This document shows positions 23,560 through 35,698 of a stretch of 64,000 nucleotides of DNA, in pieces (positions within the stretch are counted from its first letter, which is position 1; every line of letters begins with the position of its first letter). The notes under the pieces are model-generated. The model saw nothing but the letters and a program-made list of their open reading frames with translations. It did not search any database and had not been told where the DNA came from. The DNA lies in NCBI GenBank assembly GCA_028015205.1, contig CM051514.1:43106150-43170149 (forward strand), given 5' to 3'. The position numbers were made by a program, and so were the translations under genes. Origin of the DNA: Mytilisepta virgata. Taxonomy: Eukaryota; Mollusca; Bivalvia; Mytilida; Mytilidae.

Positions 23560-24125
23560 AAACAGCTTAGATAGCCGTGTAGTAGTACAATTGGAATACT
23601 TAGCTAATGACTCGGAAAGAAAAGAAACTAGCCCAGTCCTTAATTTCAGTTTCCGTTATATAGATGATGTCTTGTCACTTAATAATACTTACTCTAATGA
23701 TTACCTTGATGTACATCTCATCTATGAACGTGACATTAAAAATACTACAGACACACAAAAATGTCTGCTTCATATTTAGATTTGTACGTGTATACGTGTG
23801 TATATGTATTAATGGACGGTTGACATCAAAACTGTATGACCAAAGCGTTGATTTTCCGATTGTGAACTTCCCCTTTCATATAAGTAACAAACCGAGGTCT
23901 CTCGTCTATTGTGTGTACATTTCAGTTCATTCGTTACTGCCGCGCATGTGATTTATACGGCAACTTTCTTAGCATGGCTAGATTCCTGTCACATACACTT
24001 CTAAGACATGGTTATGTTTAGTCTGTGGTAATTCCATCATTACAAAAGTTTTACGGCCGCCATCAGGAACCGATTTGCCGATATGAAGCTTCTATCTCAG
24101 GTATGAGACTAGATTTATTCATGTA
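23560..24125 (+). pseudogene. Penelope-like RT, C-terminal half, unit 5 (longer form)
   Basis: This copy retains RVVVQLEYLANDSERKETSP before FSFRYIDDVLSLNN, so it preserves the segment lost from units 1-4. LTSKLYDQSVDFPIVNFPF is intact here, and YCRACDLYGNFLSMARF and KFYGRHQEPICRYEAS follow. It is close to the ancestral C-terminal half. Confidence 0.87.
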
Positions 24126-24514
24126 AATCCTTCTTGAATTGACACCCCGTCGGACTTTACAACTCACCAGACTTGACACTTCAGTGGCAATGTGACGGGT
24201 GAAGTTTACAGGACATGCTTAACCGTTCCGGTTTTTTATGGGAGTTATCATTGCCAGTGCTTTAGTTTCTATGCTGTCTTTTTCTAGCTTAGTTTAGTTT
24301 TTTGTACGTTTTTATTCTAATAGTTATACATATATCCTTGTGGTGTTTCTTTGTTGTGTTCCATTCTGCTGACTTTGTCTTTTCCTATGACTTCACATTT
24401 GTGCACTTTTTCACAGTTTTGTCGCTTTGGTATTCTCTTGTCGATATACAGGACGCTTGCAGTATAACCAATAATAAACTGAAAGTATTTGACCCACATT
24501 TTTTTTCTATTCAG

Positions 24515-24586
24515 GTACTTGGACAACAACCATCTATCGGTAATAGAAGCAGGTGCCTTCATAAATTTGCCGGATTTAGACAATTT
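24515..24586 (+). CDS. LRR exon A6 (24-residue leucine-rich repeat)
   Basis: The phase-2, 72-nt exon reads YLDNNHLSVIEAGAF, INLPDLDN and a split Leu codon. Ile replaces Ser after the AF pair. It is followed by exon B3. Confidence 0.88.
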
Positions 24587-25603
24587 GTAAGTTTTATATA
24601 TTGATTTTTGACTTTTTATTAATTTTAAGTTTTGATTTTTCTTGTGGCAAATAATTCATTTTTTTTTATCTCAAATTAACATTTCTTTTGTGTTAAATGA
24701 TATTAAAATCGCCTGTTTTCTTACAGTATTGTTTAGTGTCGGTTAAATTTCTTCAAAAACAATTTTAATTTGCACATCAGGATATTGTCATCTATTGTGT
24801 ATATACAATCCTGACTGATCTTTTATGAATACTTACAAAAAGGCCTTTGTAAAGAAATAAACGAAGCAACTTCTATCTTTTGCATATACTTTCCTATAAA
24901 GAATGAACAGATTCAGCAGAAGCTGCAAAATTCTTGTCACTAGTGTTGTAAAGAAGATGTCCAGAGAGACAAAACCCCCGACAAACAATTACATAAAATC
25001 AGCACAAAACGCGAATATAAAGAGCTCAGAGATTAGGATAATCTGATTGACTATAATTATACATTTGAATATTCTTGGAAATTATAATTTTGAACTATGT
25101 TTTCTGGTTGGAGGATTTGATAACTTATCATAACTAGATAGTTATTTTAGTTTTCAACATTTTATGCCTTGATCACAACTGAAAGATTGGAAATCGACGA
25201 AATATGCTCATCCTGTGCATCAAAATTGGTATCAAAGTATTATATTTTAACCACTAAGTTGATGTTACTCCAAGTCCCCTAGGGTATCCCCATGGCAGTA
25301 GCTGGTATTTCGATACTAACCCGAAATTGATACTTAAAATGCACTGTTACAAAAATGTAAAAATGTAAAAACTGAGGATTATCTCCCTCGTGCATAGCTC
25401 TGTCCTTAGTTGGTTGTTGCTTTACCCCTTTTTGTCATTTTGGTATTTTGAATTTTCTCTTCAAACTTTTGGATTGTTATTTTGGTTTTAAACATTTCAG
25501 GCCATGAGCACACCAGTGATAGGTCGTAAATCGACTAAATGTGCACATCTGTTTCCTTTTTCATCGAAATTGGTATCAAGGAATTATATTTTTCTAATTT
25601 TAG

Positions 25604-25675
25604 ATATATCAGATACAACAACCTGAGGCAAATTCCTGCAGGGGTATTTACTAACTTAACGTCATTAGATAGATT
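25604..25675 (+). CDS. LRR exon B3 (24-residue leucine-rich repeat)
   Basis: The phase-2, 72-nt exon reads YIRYNNLRQIPAGVFTNLTS, then LDR and a split Leu codon. It is the most diverged of the three B exons (TK to RQ, S to R), matching the greater divergence of its whole unit. Confidence 0.87.
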
Positions 25676-26579
25676 GTAAGTTGATCACAGGACATAACAC
25701 ATTTTTCATTTCTAATGTTTTACTTTTATGTTATAAGTTTGTTATCCATGTTTGTAATTTCAATTTTGTCTCTGCAGAATTCTTGTTTTTAACTCACAAC
25801 TTTATGTAATGTACCACCCAATTCTATGCAATTACATGGTTTAAATTATGTGGATTGGTTGTTTTTTTAAATTGTGTGGTTTTCACGGATCTAACGAACT
25901 ACAAATTTAAAAGTTCAATGCAACAATATGGTAGCAATTTTTATATAGAAGCTAAGGTGACATCGGAACCGACTGCTTCTGTTCAATGCTTGGGAAAACA
26001 ATACGCGTTATACTGGTATTTTAGTATTGAATATGGAGAATCCCCTATTTAACCATAGAAAGGTATGTGCTTTTGCATTTTAGAAAAACATATTTTTTGT
26101 CTTTTTTGTCAAGGAAATAATATCGCCGTTATTGACTCCCTGCTGTTTTCGAGTAACGTTTTGTCTTCAATAAACAATCACAAAATATACGAGAAATCTT
26201 TCTTTTTATAATATTGCACAGCCAAAATTTAATATTTTCGTAAAATAAAAAGTAGTGAGATGAAGTGTAATTAAGAGGAAAATTTCAGTAACAAAACTTT
26301 AATAAGCCTTACGAATAATTTATATAATCGGATTAACGTTTTGATAGGTATATTTGCGCTGAGGTCGATACATAACTAGCTTAATTTCTCATATTCGATC
26401 TTTTTGTAGTTCAGTAATGAAGTAGCTAAAATATTTATTTGGATACAATGTGTTTGATTTTTTCAAATTTTATGGTTATTTGATCAGCGGTAGCCTTATC
26501 TTCAATTAGGAGTTCGCTATTTTTGATTGACAATCCAAAAAGTATTCCAACGTTTTCAGTGACAATTTAAAAACTTTTA

Positions 26580-27090
26580 GATCCCTTAGAATGCATCCTT
26601 TTCTTCAATACTAGAAAACCTGTTTATTTAAAAAAAAATATAAGCTTTGGATGAAGTCTGCTTCATAAGAATAGAGACAAAAATCAACAGGCAGAGGTGC
26701 CCAATTGGTGCATATTGTCTGTTGAAACACTAGTCCACCAAAGTGGACAAATATATTGTCAATCAAAAAATCCAACAAAATGATGATTTCATCATCGGTG
26801 TATTTATTGTTTAACTTTTAGGTTCACTAAGTATGTCTTGGTACCTGCGTTTCCCATTTTCGTAAAAAAAGCAGCAATGAATTAAAATCTTCAGTCTTTA
26901 TTTTAGCTGCAAATGTGGAATGGTAGTATAGAGGATAGAGGAATCAAAAGCTTTAATGTTGTTACACAAAGAAAAACATCTGGTTGCTAGATTCTCTGCA
27001 TATTCTTTCGAGGTTTTCAAAATCCACATCTCATTAATTCCATTCCTGGCATAGCAAGTATCACACTAATTTTGGAGGCCCGTTTTTACA
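26580..27090 (-). pseudogene. Penelope-like RT, inverted N-terminal half, unit 6
   Basis: It aligns with the other N-terminal pieces (the 'gatgatttcatcatcgg', 'aaatccacatctcattaatt' and 'cattcctggcatagcaagt' blocks) but has more substitutions and a small deletion in the GIPMGTN region near 26,700. It is the most diverged unit of the array. Confidence 0.82.
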
Positions 27091-27094
27091 GCTA

Positions 27095-27630
27095 TTAAGA
27101 TAGAATTGAACAGTTCAGAAAGCCTTGTAGTAGTACAATTGGAAGACTTAGCTAATGACTGTGAAAGAAAAGAAACGAGCCGAGTCCCTAATGTCAGTTT
27201 CCGTTATATAGGTGATGTCTGGTCACTTAATAATACTTACTCTAAGGATTACCTACATGTACATCTCATCTATAAACGCAAAATTAAATATACTACAGAC
27301 ACAAAAAATTCTGCTTCATATCTAGATTTGTACGTGTATATATGTGAATATAGATATTAATAGAGGGTTGACATCCAAACTATATGACCAATGTGTTGAT
27401 TTACCGATTGTGAACTTTCCCTTTTATACCAGTAACAAACAAATGTCTCCCGTCTATTGTGTGTATATTTTCATTCGTTTTTGCCGCGCATGTGATTTAT
27501 ACGGCAACTTTCTTGGCATGGCTAAATTGCTGTCACATACACTTCTAAGACAGGGTTATGTTCAGTCTGTGTTAATTGCATCACACCAAAATTTTTACCT
27601 GCCACCACGAACTGATTTGCCGATATGAAG
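27095..27630 (+). pseudogene. Penelope-like RT, C-terminal half, unit 6 (longer form)
   Basis: The plus strand reads SESLVVVQLEDLANDCERKE and FRYIGDVWSLNNTYSKDYLH; the second catalytic Asp region is damaged (YIGD for YIDD). FCRACDLYGNFLGMAKLLSH-type sequence and an altered FYLPPRTDLPI replace KFYGRHQEPICRY. It shares the longer N-terminal extension with unit 5. Confidence 0.85.
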
Positions 27631-28018
27631 CTTCTTTCTCGAATTAACACCCCGTGGGACTTCACAACTCACCAGACTTGACATTTCAGTGGCAATTTGA
27701 CGGGTGAAGTTTACAGGACATGCTTAACCACTTCCGGTTTTTTATGGGAGTTCTCATTGCCAGTGCTGTAGTTCCTGTGCTGTCTTCTTCCATCTTAGTA
27801 GTTTTTTATACGTTTTTATTCTATTAGTTATACATATATCCTTGTGGTGTTTCTTTTTTGTGTTCCATTCTGCTGACTTCGTCTTTTCCTAGGACTTCAC
27901 ATGTGTGGAGTTTTTCCACTGTTTTGTCGCTTTGGTAATCTTTTGTCGATATAGAACGCTTGCAATATAACCAATAATAAACTCAAAGTATTTGGCCTTC
28001 ATTTTTTTGTCTATTCAG

Positions 28019-28090
28019 GTATTTTGACAACAACCATCTATTGGTAATAGAAGCAGGTGCCTTCAGCAATTTGCCGGATTTAGACTATTT
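28019..28090 (+). CDS. LRR exon A7 (24-residue leucine-rich repeat)
   Basis: The phase-2, 72-nt exon reads YFDNNHLLVIEAGAF, SNLPDLDY and a split Leu codon. It has three amino-acid changes from the consensus and is the last exon of the array. Its donor (gtaagttt) faces an intron of about 8 kb to the next LRR exon at 36,100. Confidence 0.85.
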
Positions 28091-28207
28091 GTAAGTTTTA
28101 TATATTGATTTTTGTCTTTTTCTTAATTTTAAGGTTTGATTTTTCTTGTGGCAAATAATTCATTTTTTTTTGTCTAAAACTAACATTGCTTTTGTGTTTA
28201 ATCGTGT

Positions 28208-28536
28208 TAAAAAATAACAATCCAAAGATACTAATATTAGATATAGTAAATTTATACTATGCTGTATACGATGCATTTCAAGGAGTTACCTCTCATCAGC
28301 AGCATTAAAACCGAAACATTTGGAAGACCAAAAACCAAACTTATATTAAACAAGAAGTACTCAACCAAAGAAACCAAAATAGGAAGCCAAATTTCAGCTA
28401 AGGAGATCTACCATGTGCAATACAAGGAATGAACCCTTAGTATTTCTATTATATTTAAATTTTGCTAAATACTGGTAATGTCTGTAACACATCAATGAAT
28501 AATCATGTCAGACAAGTCTGACGACTGGGTTGGTGA
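28208..28536 (+). repeat. Interspersed repeat, forward copy of an inverted pair
   Basis: It starts 'caatccaaagatactaatat' and includes 'aaggagttacctctcatcag', 'cgaaacatttggaagaccaa' and the end 'gtcagacaagtctgacgact'. The reverse complement of the whole block occurs at 35,389-35,698. The terminal 'gtcagacaagtctgac' word is itself a 16-bp palindrome. There are no open frames. A SINE or non-autonomous element is likely; the family is not identified. Confidence 0.75.
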
Positions 28537-28689
28537 GTAAAATCGCCTGTTGTCTTATAGTATTTTTTAGTTTCGGCTAAATTGCTTTAAAAACATCTTG
28601 TCACTAGTGTGTTGAAGATGTCCAGACAGCGAACTTGAAGACAAAGTTCATCATATTATCAACAATATAATAACACGACCTTTCACATT

Positions 28690-29580
28690 GGAACCGGGGA
28701 ATGTGTCAAAGAGACAACAACCAGACCAAAGAGCAGAAAACAGCTCAAAGCTACAGATGGATTTTCAACGGAGCGAAAAAATCCCCATGTGAGCTGTTCT
28801 CATCAGTTTGCGTCCGTCGTCGTCATCGTCGTAAATTTTTCACATTTTTATCAACTCCTCTGAAACCACAGAACCAATTTAAACGAAACATGTGGAATGG
28901 TGCTTGGTTGGTCCCCTTGAAAACTTATGTTCGGTTTTCCGGGGCGCCATCCAATATGGCTGCCATGGTCGGACATAGTTTAACCTTGGACCCTATGGGA
29001 ATTTCAATATTTTCGTTATCTTCTCTGCGACCATTAGGCCAATTTGAACCAAACTTTGGTGGAATGGTCCTTGGGTGTCTCCTTTTAAAATTTGTGTCGG
29101 GTTTCCCCGAACGCCAGTCAACATGGCTGCCACAGCCGAATAGTTTAACATAAGGCCCCATGGGAAAATTCATTGAAAAATCTTCTTGTCTGAAACTACT
29201 TGACGAATTGGAACCAGACTTTGCAGCAATGGTCCTTAGGAGGCCTTCTTTCAGAATTGTCTGATTTCGTGGACTGTGAACCAAGATGGCCAACACAGCC
29301 GAACTTAGTTTAACATAGGACCCTATGGGAAATTCACTCAAAAATCTTCTGGTCTGAAACCACTAAGCCAATTAGAACTTGACTTGGTAGCAATGGTCCT
29401 TAGATGGTTCTCTTTTAGAAATGTGTACATTGACCTAGACTCGACCATTTTGGCTACCACAGCCGAACTTAGTTTAACATAGAACCCTATAAAAAAAACC
29501 AGCCAAATCTTTAGTCCTGCTCACGATGAAAAGTTCAATGCAGGTGCGCGATACAGGCTCTTTAGAGCCTCTGGTGTTTT
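28690..29580 (+). repeat. Composite bivalve-type repeat, second copy
   Basis: It opens with 'aatgtgtcaaagagacaaca', has the cgtcgtcgtc-type run at about 28,812-28,835, then four or five tandem units ('ccaatttgaaccaaacttt', 'aatggtccttgg', 'agtttaacataaggcccc') and ends 'gcgatacaggctctttagag' at about 29,550-29,570. Apparent frames of 138-150 codons on both strands run through the repeats and are not taken as genes. Confidence 0.75.
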
Positions 29581-31762
29581 TAAATACAAAACTTTTTAAT
29601 AATATTATTAAATGTTTGCCAATTATTGTTTTGTATTTCAACTGACTCTGACTGAGCACTGCTGATTTGTTAGATGAAATATGCATGATCCATGCATCCA
29701 AATTGTAATCTTCAGATTGTTTCTAAGTAGGCTCAAAATGTAAATGAAATCTTAAATAGTAAACTATACACAGATTTATTTTTTTTTCTTTTTACCTTGA
29801 AATTACTAAAAATAGCCAAACAGTATTGGCATGATTGCTCTGCAGTTGAGACTGATGGGAGGTACAATATATTGTAATTGAATGCATTGTTCCAGATTGA
29901 TTTGAATTATTGAACAAGTTTAAAATGGCAAAATCGAAGACTTAGTTTCATTTATAATTCAGTTTGTAACATTTCGTTTAGAACATTTTTTTTATATAAA
30001 TTGTGTTACTAACTTTTATTTTAAGTATAAGGAGGTGAGGTATGGCTGTAAAGGAGGTGGAAGCCATAAATTAAGAGTGCAATTTGGTAGCAATTGTTCT
30101 ATATTTACCCTATAGTGACACGTTTTCATTGTAGCCTCAAATTAATGATTTAGAATGCACAAATGACTGTGTTAAGATAAAAGATATTGAAAATGAAAAG
30201 CAAGCTGATCTATTGTCTGAAATGTGTTTATTGATTTCACGTATCACTGGGTAATTCACGTTGTATTGAGCCCACATGAAAATAGATCAAAGTCACAACA
30301 TACCAGTTACCACCCATATTTAGTTTACATCCAACAGGCTTTTGTAAAAAAGAAATATCAGTTTGCCTTATAGACAAAGTGTGGTTGCTAGGGGAAAATA
30401 ATTTCCTTTGTTACCACATGTTAGATCTGTCCCTCCTGAATAATTCTAATTTAGTATGGTACTATAGGCCGTCTCTATCAATGTGTGTAATATCAAGCAA
30501 TTTCTCCAGAATGCCTTGGCCACTGGTTGTTTGATACTTACAGAGAATTGAAATTAAATTTTAACTCAATTAATTCACAATATAAATGAAGCCTCAATCT
30601 CAACATTTTTGATTGTTTGAAATATACATCGATATGTCAGTGATGTTTTTGATTGAATACTTATAGTAGTATACTAGAATATACCCGTGAAATATACTGC
30701 GGTTCATAATTTGAAGATATATAGTTTTGGTTTAAGGCGATATTAAGATCTTAAATTTTTTTGAAGCGTGTCACTGACGAAATAGCACCACTGAATATGA
30801 CACCCTGGGAAAAGAATAGTCTTCCGACAGAAACTATTGGCGTTTGTAATATAATCATTGGATATGTCATTGTTATTCCCTGGATGCATTGCACTAATCA
30901 AAATAATATGTATTTATAAATACCTTTAATTAGTGATATATAGAGTGAAAACTGACTGGGATTTTTTTTTTTAAAACATCCTGACCCTGATTTGGTAACA
31001 AAAAGATAATCTGTCTAGCACTTGTCTTGTAGCAGTTAATCACAATTTTTTTCCCACTTCCTCGATCGTCAAATTATCTCGTTTACACTTTTTTAAATTT
31101 AACAACCTTGATCACATGTTGTTGATGAAATATAATGAATATCTTGTTTGCACCATTCTATTAGAACCCTGGTTTAATTTTGGCATTTTTACCCAAAAGG
31201 ATTTCGCACCACGCTCCTCTCGGTGAAACAATATTTTTGCACCCCATCAAATCCTGGATCCGCACCTTATTTCAAGTGTTTCCGTGCTCAGAACCACCCC
31301 TATATATGAGTGGGCTGAAAGTTTTATGCATTAATATGAATGGGTGGGGCGTCACTTTCCAATCGCACTTCTGTGCAGAAGGAAAAGCTCTTGATGTTTA
31401 AAAATCTGTTGTTAAATTGCTGAGAGCCGATCAAGGGAATGGTATCACAAAGTGTTTCAGTGTAAGGTCATCATTGTCATTATTTACCGTATCTGCTTTT
31501 TCCGGGCAGATGTGCAAAAAATATGACGGAAATGATGACGGCACGTAAATTTCAGAGCCGAACGTCGTGAAGGACGGTCGATTCGAACTGGCTTTTTTCC
31601 GATTTTAACCCCCAAATACCCCCGAAACATCTTGAAATGAACACATAATAAACTACGCTGGTCATTCCCTTTGTGGTATAAAACAATATTCGTGGATTTT
31701 ATGTGAAAGAAGAAATCGCGACACCCAATTGTAACTCTATTCATTTAGTAATATAGATGACA
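29581..31762. other. Intronic AT-rich sequence without recognised features
   Basis: No exon with LRR-like pattern and splice sites, no RNA gene and no clear element was seen. A stretch near 31,180-31,390 has fewer stops on the plus strand, but its translation has no recognisable domain. Confidence 0.5.
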
Positions 31763-31945
31763 TACCGTCAAACCTGTCTTAAGAGACCATTCAACGGAAA
31801 GCTGAAAAGTGGTCTCATAAGACAGATAGTCTTTTAATACATGTTCAGTTTATATCAAATGCACTATCAAGTGATCTAAAAACAGTGGTCTTATAAGACA
31901 GGTTTTTGCTTAATACGGGTGGTCTCTTGAGCAGGTTTGACTGTA
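31763..31945. mobile_element. MITE with TA target-site duplication
   Basis: The ends are near-perfect inverted repeats of about 24 bp: 'ccgtcaaacctgtcttaaga' on the left and, in reverse complement, 'cagtcaaacctgctcaagag' on the right. Each is flanked by TA (31,763-31,764 and 31,944-31,945), the pattern of Tc1/mariner-mobilised MITEs. Inside, 'agtggtctcataagacag' (about 31,806) and 'agtggtcttataagacag' (about 31,885) form direct subrepeats related to the termini. Confidence 0.8.
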
Positions 31946-32339
31946 CGTTAACTGTTATTCATCAGTAAAAAAGATGAAAATGGTGTTTGTTTGCTAGAAT
32001 TTTACACAATCAAAGGATGAGATTTGTTTAAAGTATAATAATTCAAAAAATTAAATACAATAAAAGGGAAACTTATTTGAGTTCACCAACTTCACATTTA
32101 AACGCGATGGCTTCATGTTTCACGGGAAAAGCGATGCATAATGCACAGACAGAAAAACAAAAAACTGCTAACGTGAGAATATTGACGCAGGTGCTAGTTA
32201 CACCAGAGGCAAATCGTTTTTAATCGATATTTTACAGACATTAAGATTCTCCCGAAAATAACTGGCCACACAGTAGTACATATGAATATTTCCGTTGTTC
32301 TTATTAAACATTAATGCCACGGCCCAGGATAGAACAATT
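31946..32339. other. Intronic sequence without recognised features
   Basis: No gene or repeat is supported here. Confidence 0.5.
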
Positions 32340-32510
32340 GTAGACAAAAAGTGGATAAAAGGATAGGTCAACAATGACATACCAATCTATCAACGCCAAC
32401 CAACAGACAGAACTTCTGACAAAAAAATAACATTAAAGATCATAAAACACAATGGGTACCTCCCCCGTATCTATCCTGATACTCTGGTGTATAAAGCACA
32501 TGTAATTAGA
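32340..32510 (-). repeat. Interspersed repeat family C, short copy
   Basis: It shares 'gtcaacaatgacataccaat', 'cagaacttctgacaaaaa' and 'ctatcctgatactctggtgt' with the copies at 34,425-34,650 (same orientation) and 51,195-51,425 (opposite orientation). A more diverged relative, with 'agtcaatcaacgtcgcccaa', lies in several array units (for example 8,370). Confidence 0.65.
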
Positions 32511-34424
32511 TAACCTGTCAGTTGTGCGATATATATCTCCCGTAATTATAAGAAACCCAATAATTTTTTAACATCAGCAGTATAAATATATATTTAAAAA
32601 CCTTTTTCGAGTTGTAACAGATATAATTTGTTCATATCAAACAATTTTTAATGTTCCAATGTTTTTTGCATCGTACCAAACACAATCTGACACAACAGGT
32701 ACCCGAGGCAATCTGTTCCAACATTTTTGGTTGATGAAATTACTCAAATAATTTCAATTTAGACAATTTGTTATGATATTTATATAAACGAATTGATAAA
32801 ATGTGTTTATTGAGAGTTAGTTTTCATTGGTTTTATTATCGGTTTACTATAAATTGTTTTACTTTACTAATATTGTTTCATTTCTTTGGGTTCAGGTCAA
32901 ATTTTTTTTTATTCTAGTTGCCTTTGATGAAGGTATTTTTTTTGTTAACAAATAAAGATTAAATCTCTCTTATTCTGTAACAAATTTTTTTTTATAATGC
33001 AATAAAATCTCGGGTTAATCAAAATAAAGACTAGGTGCCTCAGCAAACGACTTTATCTTTAAAAGGACCCATTGTTATTAGTTTATTTGATTTATACGAT
33101 AACTTTGGTATTTGATTAAATGTTGAATTAAATGCTTAAAACTGATAACTGGAATGACCATAATTGATGTCTAATAGCCTTTATTAAAGTAGCTAGTCAA
33201 ATTGCTTCAGTGCATATACAAATAGAAATTAATTTCAAATACCATGCTTATTTTATCAGACACATGTTGTTTCACATCTTTCTACAGGATGTTTAATTGA
33301 CACATGCTGTTACGACAAATGGTTTAACATTTTATATAGCAATCGTTCTATTTAAGCTTTCAAAATTCTTTGACATTATATTTTAAAGTGATATACGGTC
33401 AGCGGCAGTACATTTAGGCAACACCTACTTGATCTGACTGACGGACAAAGATAAACAAACGTACGAACTCCAACCTTTAGAAAAAAACCAATAGGCAAGT
33501 ATTCTCTTGTTACTTATTTTTCATTGTTGAAAACAAAAATAATTGCAGCGAAACTGTTGATTATTTTCAACCATCTTTTGCGACCACCAATGGTATGTTA
33601 CCTGCTATTTGTTTTTGAAAAGGTGAGTCCCCAACTAATCATTAATCTAATACATTAATTGGGGTCTCTTGAGGGTAATAATCGTTTTAAAAAATGAAAT
33701 TGGTAGTAATATCCACTAATGTCACCGAAGATTGATGTATAAAGACAATAACAGCCTTATACGTATAAATATTTCATGTTAAGTCTAATTATCCCTTAGG
33801 TATCGTGTATACGATACAAAATGCTTGCAATGGATTTATATTTCTTGTTTTAAGAATGAGGTGAACAAAACCATTTTCATTTAAACCTTACACGGGTCAA
33901 AATGTATTTAAATATGTTACCAATTATCTATGTTTATTCAGCAATTTGAAGTAAATAAATTTTCTCCGTTTCTTGGTTTATTCATAAAATCAAATTATTT
34001 AGTTTAATTATTTTAGTAATCTGAACTAGTCAAAACATTGGAAACGATTACCTCTGGTAAATATTGCGTCAGTTAGAAACTGCTGCAACAGTCTATAGTT
34101 GTCTGCCATAAACAATATACATCTGCTGTAATCATTGGAGAGTGTTGTGTCGGTCAAAATGTGTTTAAATCATCGTGTAAAAGTAGTGTTACAGTACAAA
34201 TTTGTTTAAGACATCGTTTTCAAACATTTACAACTATTTTCTGCAGTCATTTACAGTCATATTTGTAGTTAACGACTGACTGTAAATTTTTTGTCAGTAG
34301 TGTTAGCCAATATTATAATATTGTCAGTTGGCCAACATTACTACGTAATAACTAAAGTAAAATTATATATTTGCTAAAACCAAAAAAAAAAAAAAAAATG
34401 AAAAAGGACAAACAAAGATAAGTA
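32511..34424. other. Intronic AT-rich sequence; one 16-bp palindrome
   Basis: No exon was recognised. A perfect palindrome CAATATTATAATATTG lies at 34,308-34,323, between two similar words ('tgttagcc' and 'cagttggccaacatt'). It may be a remnant of a small foldback element. Confidence 0.5.
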
Positions 34425-34650
34425 AACAACAAAATGGATAACAGGAAAGGTCAACAACGACATACCAATCAGTCAAAGCAACCCAACTGACAAAACGCCG
34501 GACAAAAAATAACATAAAAGAGTACAAAACACAAACAGCAATACAACAGACAGACTTGGTACAGACATTGATAAGTGGTGGGGTTAAACCGGTTTTATGG
34601 GTACACAAGCCTCCCCCTATCTATCTTGAAAGTCTGGTGTATACCACACA
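34425..34650 (-). repeat. Interspersed repeat family C
   Basis: On the minus strand it reads from 'gtatacaccagactttcaag' through 'accggtttaaccccaccac', 'gtcagttgggttgctttgac' and 'gttgacctttcctgttatcc'. The same order occurs on the plus strand at 51,195-51,425. The A run at 34,382-34,398 lies beside its 3' end, as in a retroposed element. The 81-residue minus-strand frame here is repeat-derived. Confidence 0.7.
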
Positions 34651-35388
34651 TTATGAAAACCAATACAGTGTGATTACCAACAAGGTGACCAATTACCAAA
34701 ACTGAAAATCATAGTGGAAGGTAAATAATTTAGATAGCATGGTCAGAATGCGCTCGTTTTAACTGTAAAAGTAGCCGAGACACTCATAGCAGCGAGTCTG
34801 ATACAGCTCTCTGCTAAATGAAAATATCTGAACTAACACTTCAATAAAAGGTTTAATGCTATCTTGTCATAGAGGTCAATATAAATCGGTCAGTATGAAT
34901 TTAAAATCTTCAAGCCATTGGGAGAGAGTGCAATTTTTTTTTATAATTGCACATACTTTAATAGTTGTAGCCCTCATACAAAGAAACTAAGAATACCAAA
35001 GTCAAATACAGCAAAATTAAGCATAAACTAAAATCTAGAAGACAATGTTTATCACAATACGCTACATCACACTGTCGTCGCTGTCGCTGTCAGACTAGTA
35101 AGGATAACGGACCTCTTATATGAAGGACGGAAGACGAACCCATAACATTCCAGATTCAAATCACACACAAGAATATTTGCATTTTAATACACCCGAATAC
35201 CTCTGGTGAATAACAAATTATATTTTCACTATTTACTACCAAAAATATAGCTAAAGCACACTTACTTTAGTAATGGCAGTACCACAGACGCTACATGCAA
35301 CATGATAACAAAACGTACCTGCGCTGAAGTAGTATATTTCCCATGCAAACAACATGTCCTGAGGGTATTCGCCAACCCAGTCGTCAGA
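34651..35388. other. Intronic sequence without recognised features
   Basis: It contains a small 'gtcgtcgctgtcgctgtc' run near 35,073. No exon or known repeat is supported. Confidence 0.45.
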
Positions 35389-35698
35389 CTTGTCTGACAT
35401 GATTATTCATTGATTTGTTACAGACATTACCAGTATTTAGCAAAATTCAAAAATAATAGAAATACTAAGGGTTCATTCCTTGTATTGCACATGGTAGATC
35501 TTCTTAGCTGAAATTTGGCTTCCTATTTCGGTATTTTTGGTTGAGTACTTTTTGTTTAAGATAAGTTTGGTTTTTGGTCTTCCAAATGTTTCGATTTTAA
35601 TGCTGCTGATGAGAGGTAACTCCTTGAAATGCGTCGTATACAGCATAGTATAAATTTACTATATCTAATATTAGTATCTTTGGATTGTTATTTTAAAA
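35389..35698 (-). repeat. Interspersed repeat, inverted partner of 28,208-28,536
   Basis: In reverse complement it follows the forward copy block by block, including 'gtcagacttgtctgac' at its left end and 'caatccaaagatactaatat' at its right end, with scattered substitutions and small indels. The two copies are 7.2 kb apart in inverted orientation inside one intron. Confidence 0.75.

Larger units (their letters stand above)
7340..28200 (+). repeat. Tandem array of LRR-exon units carrying a shared Penelope remnant
   Basis: LRR exon A recurs at 7,736, 12,339, 14,827, 18,258, 21,794, 24,515 and 28,019, giving units of 4,603, 2,488, 3,431, 3,536, 2,721 and 3,504 bp. A full unit contains, in order: Penelope tail ('acttgacacttcactggcaa'), exon A, a conserved intron, a hammerhead-like segment, exon B, a further intron, an inverted N-terminal Penelope RT piece, and a plus-strand C-terminal RT piece. 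Units from 7,736, 12,339 and 21,794 lack exon B. The array grew by unequal exchange or replication slippage of a unit that already held the transposon. Confidence 0.9.

Noticed and set aside
28701..29341. Overlapping frames of 150 (plus) and 138 (minus) codons
   Set aside because: Both run through tandem repeat units of the composite repeat family and encode the repeats; the same pattern occurs at 4,000-5,440 and 54,960-55,440.
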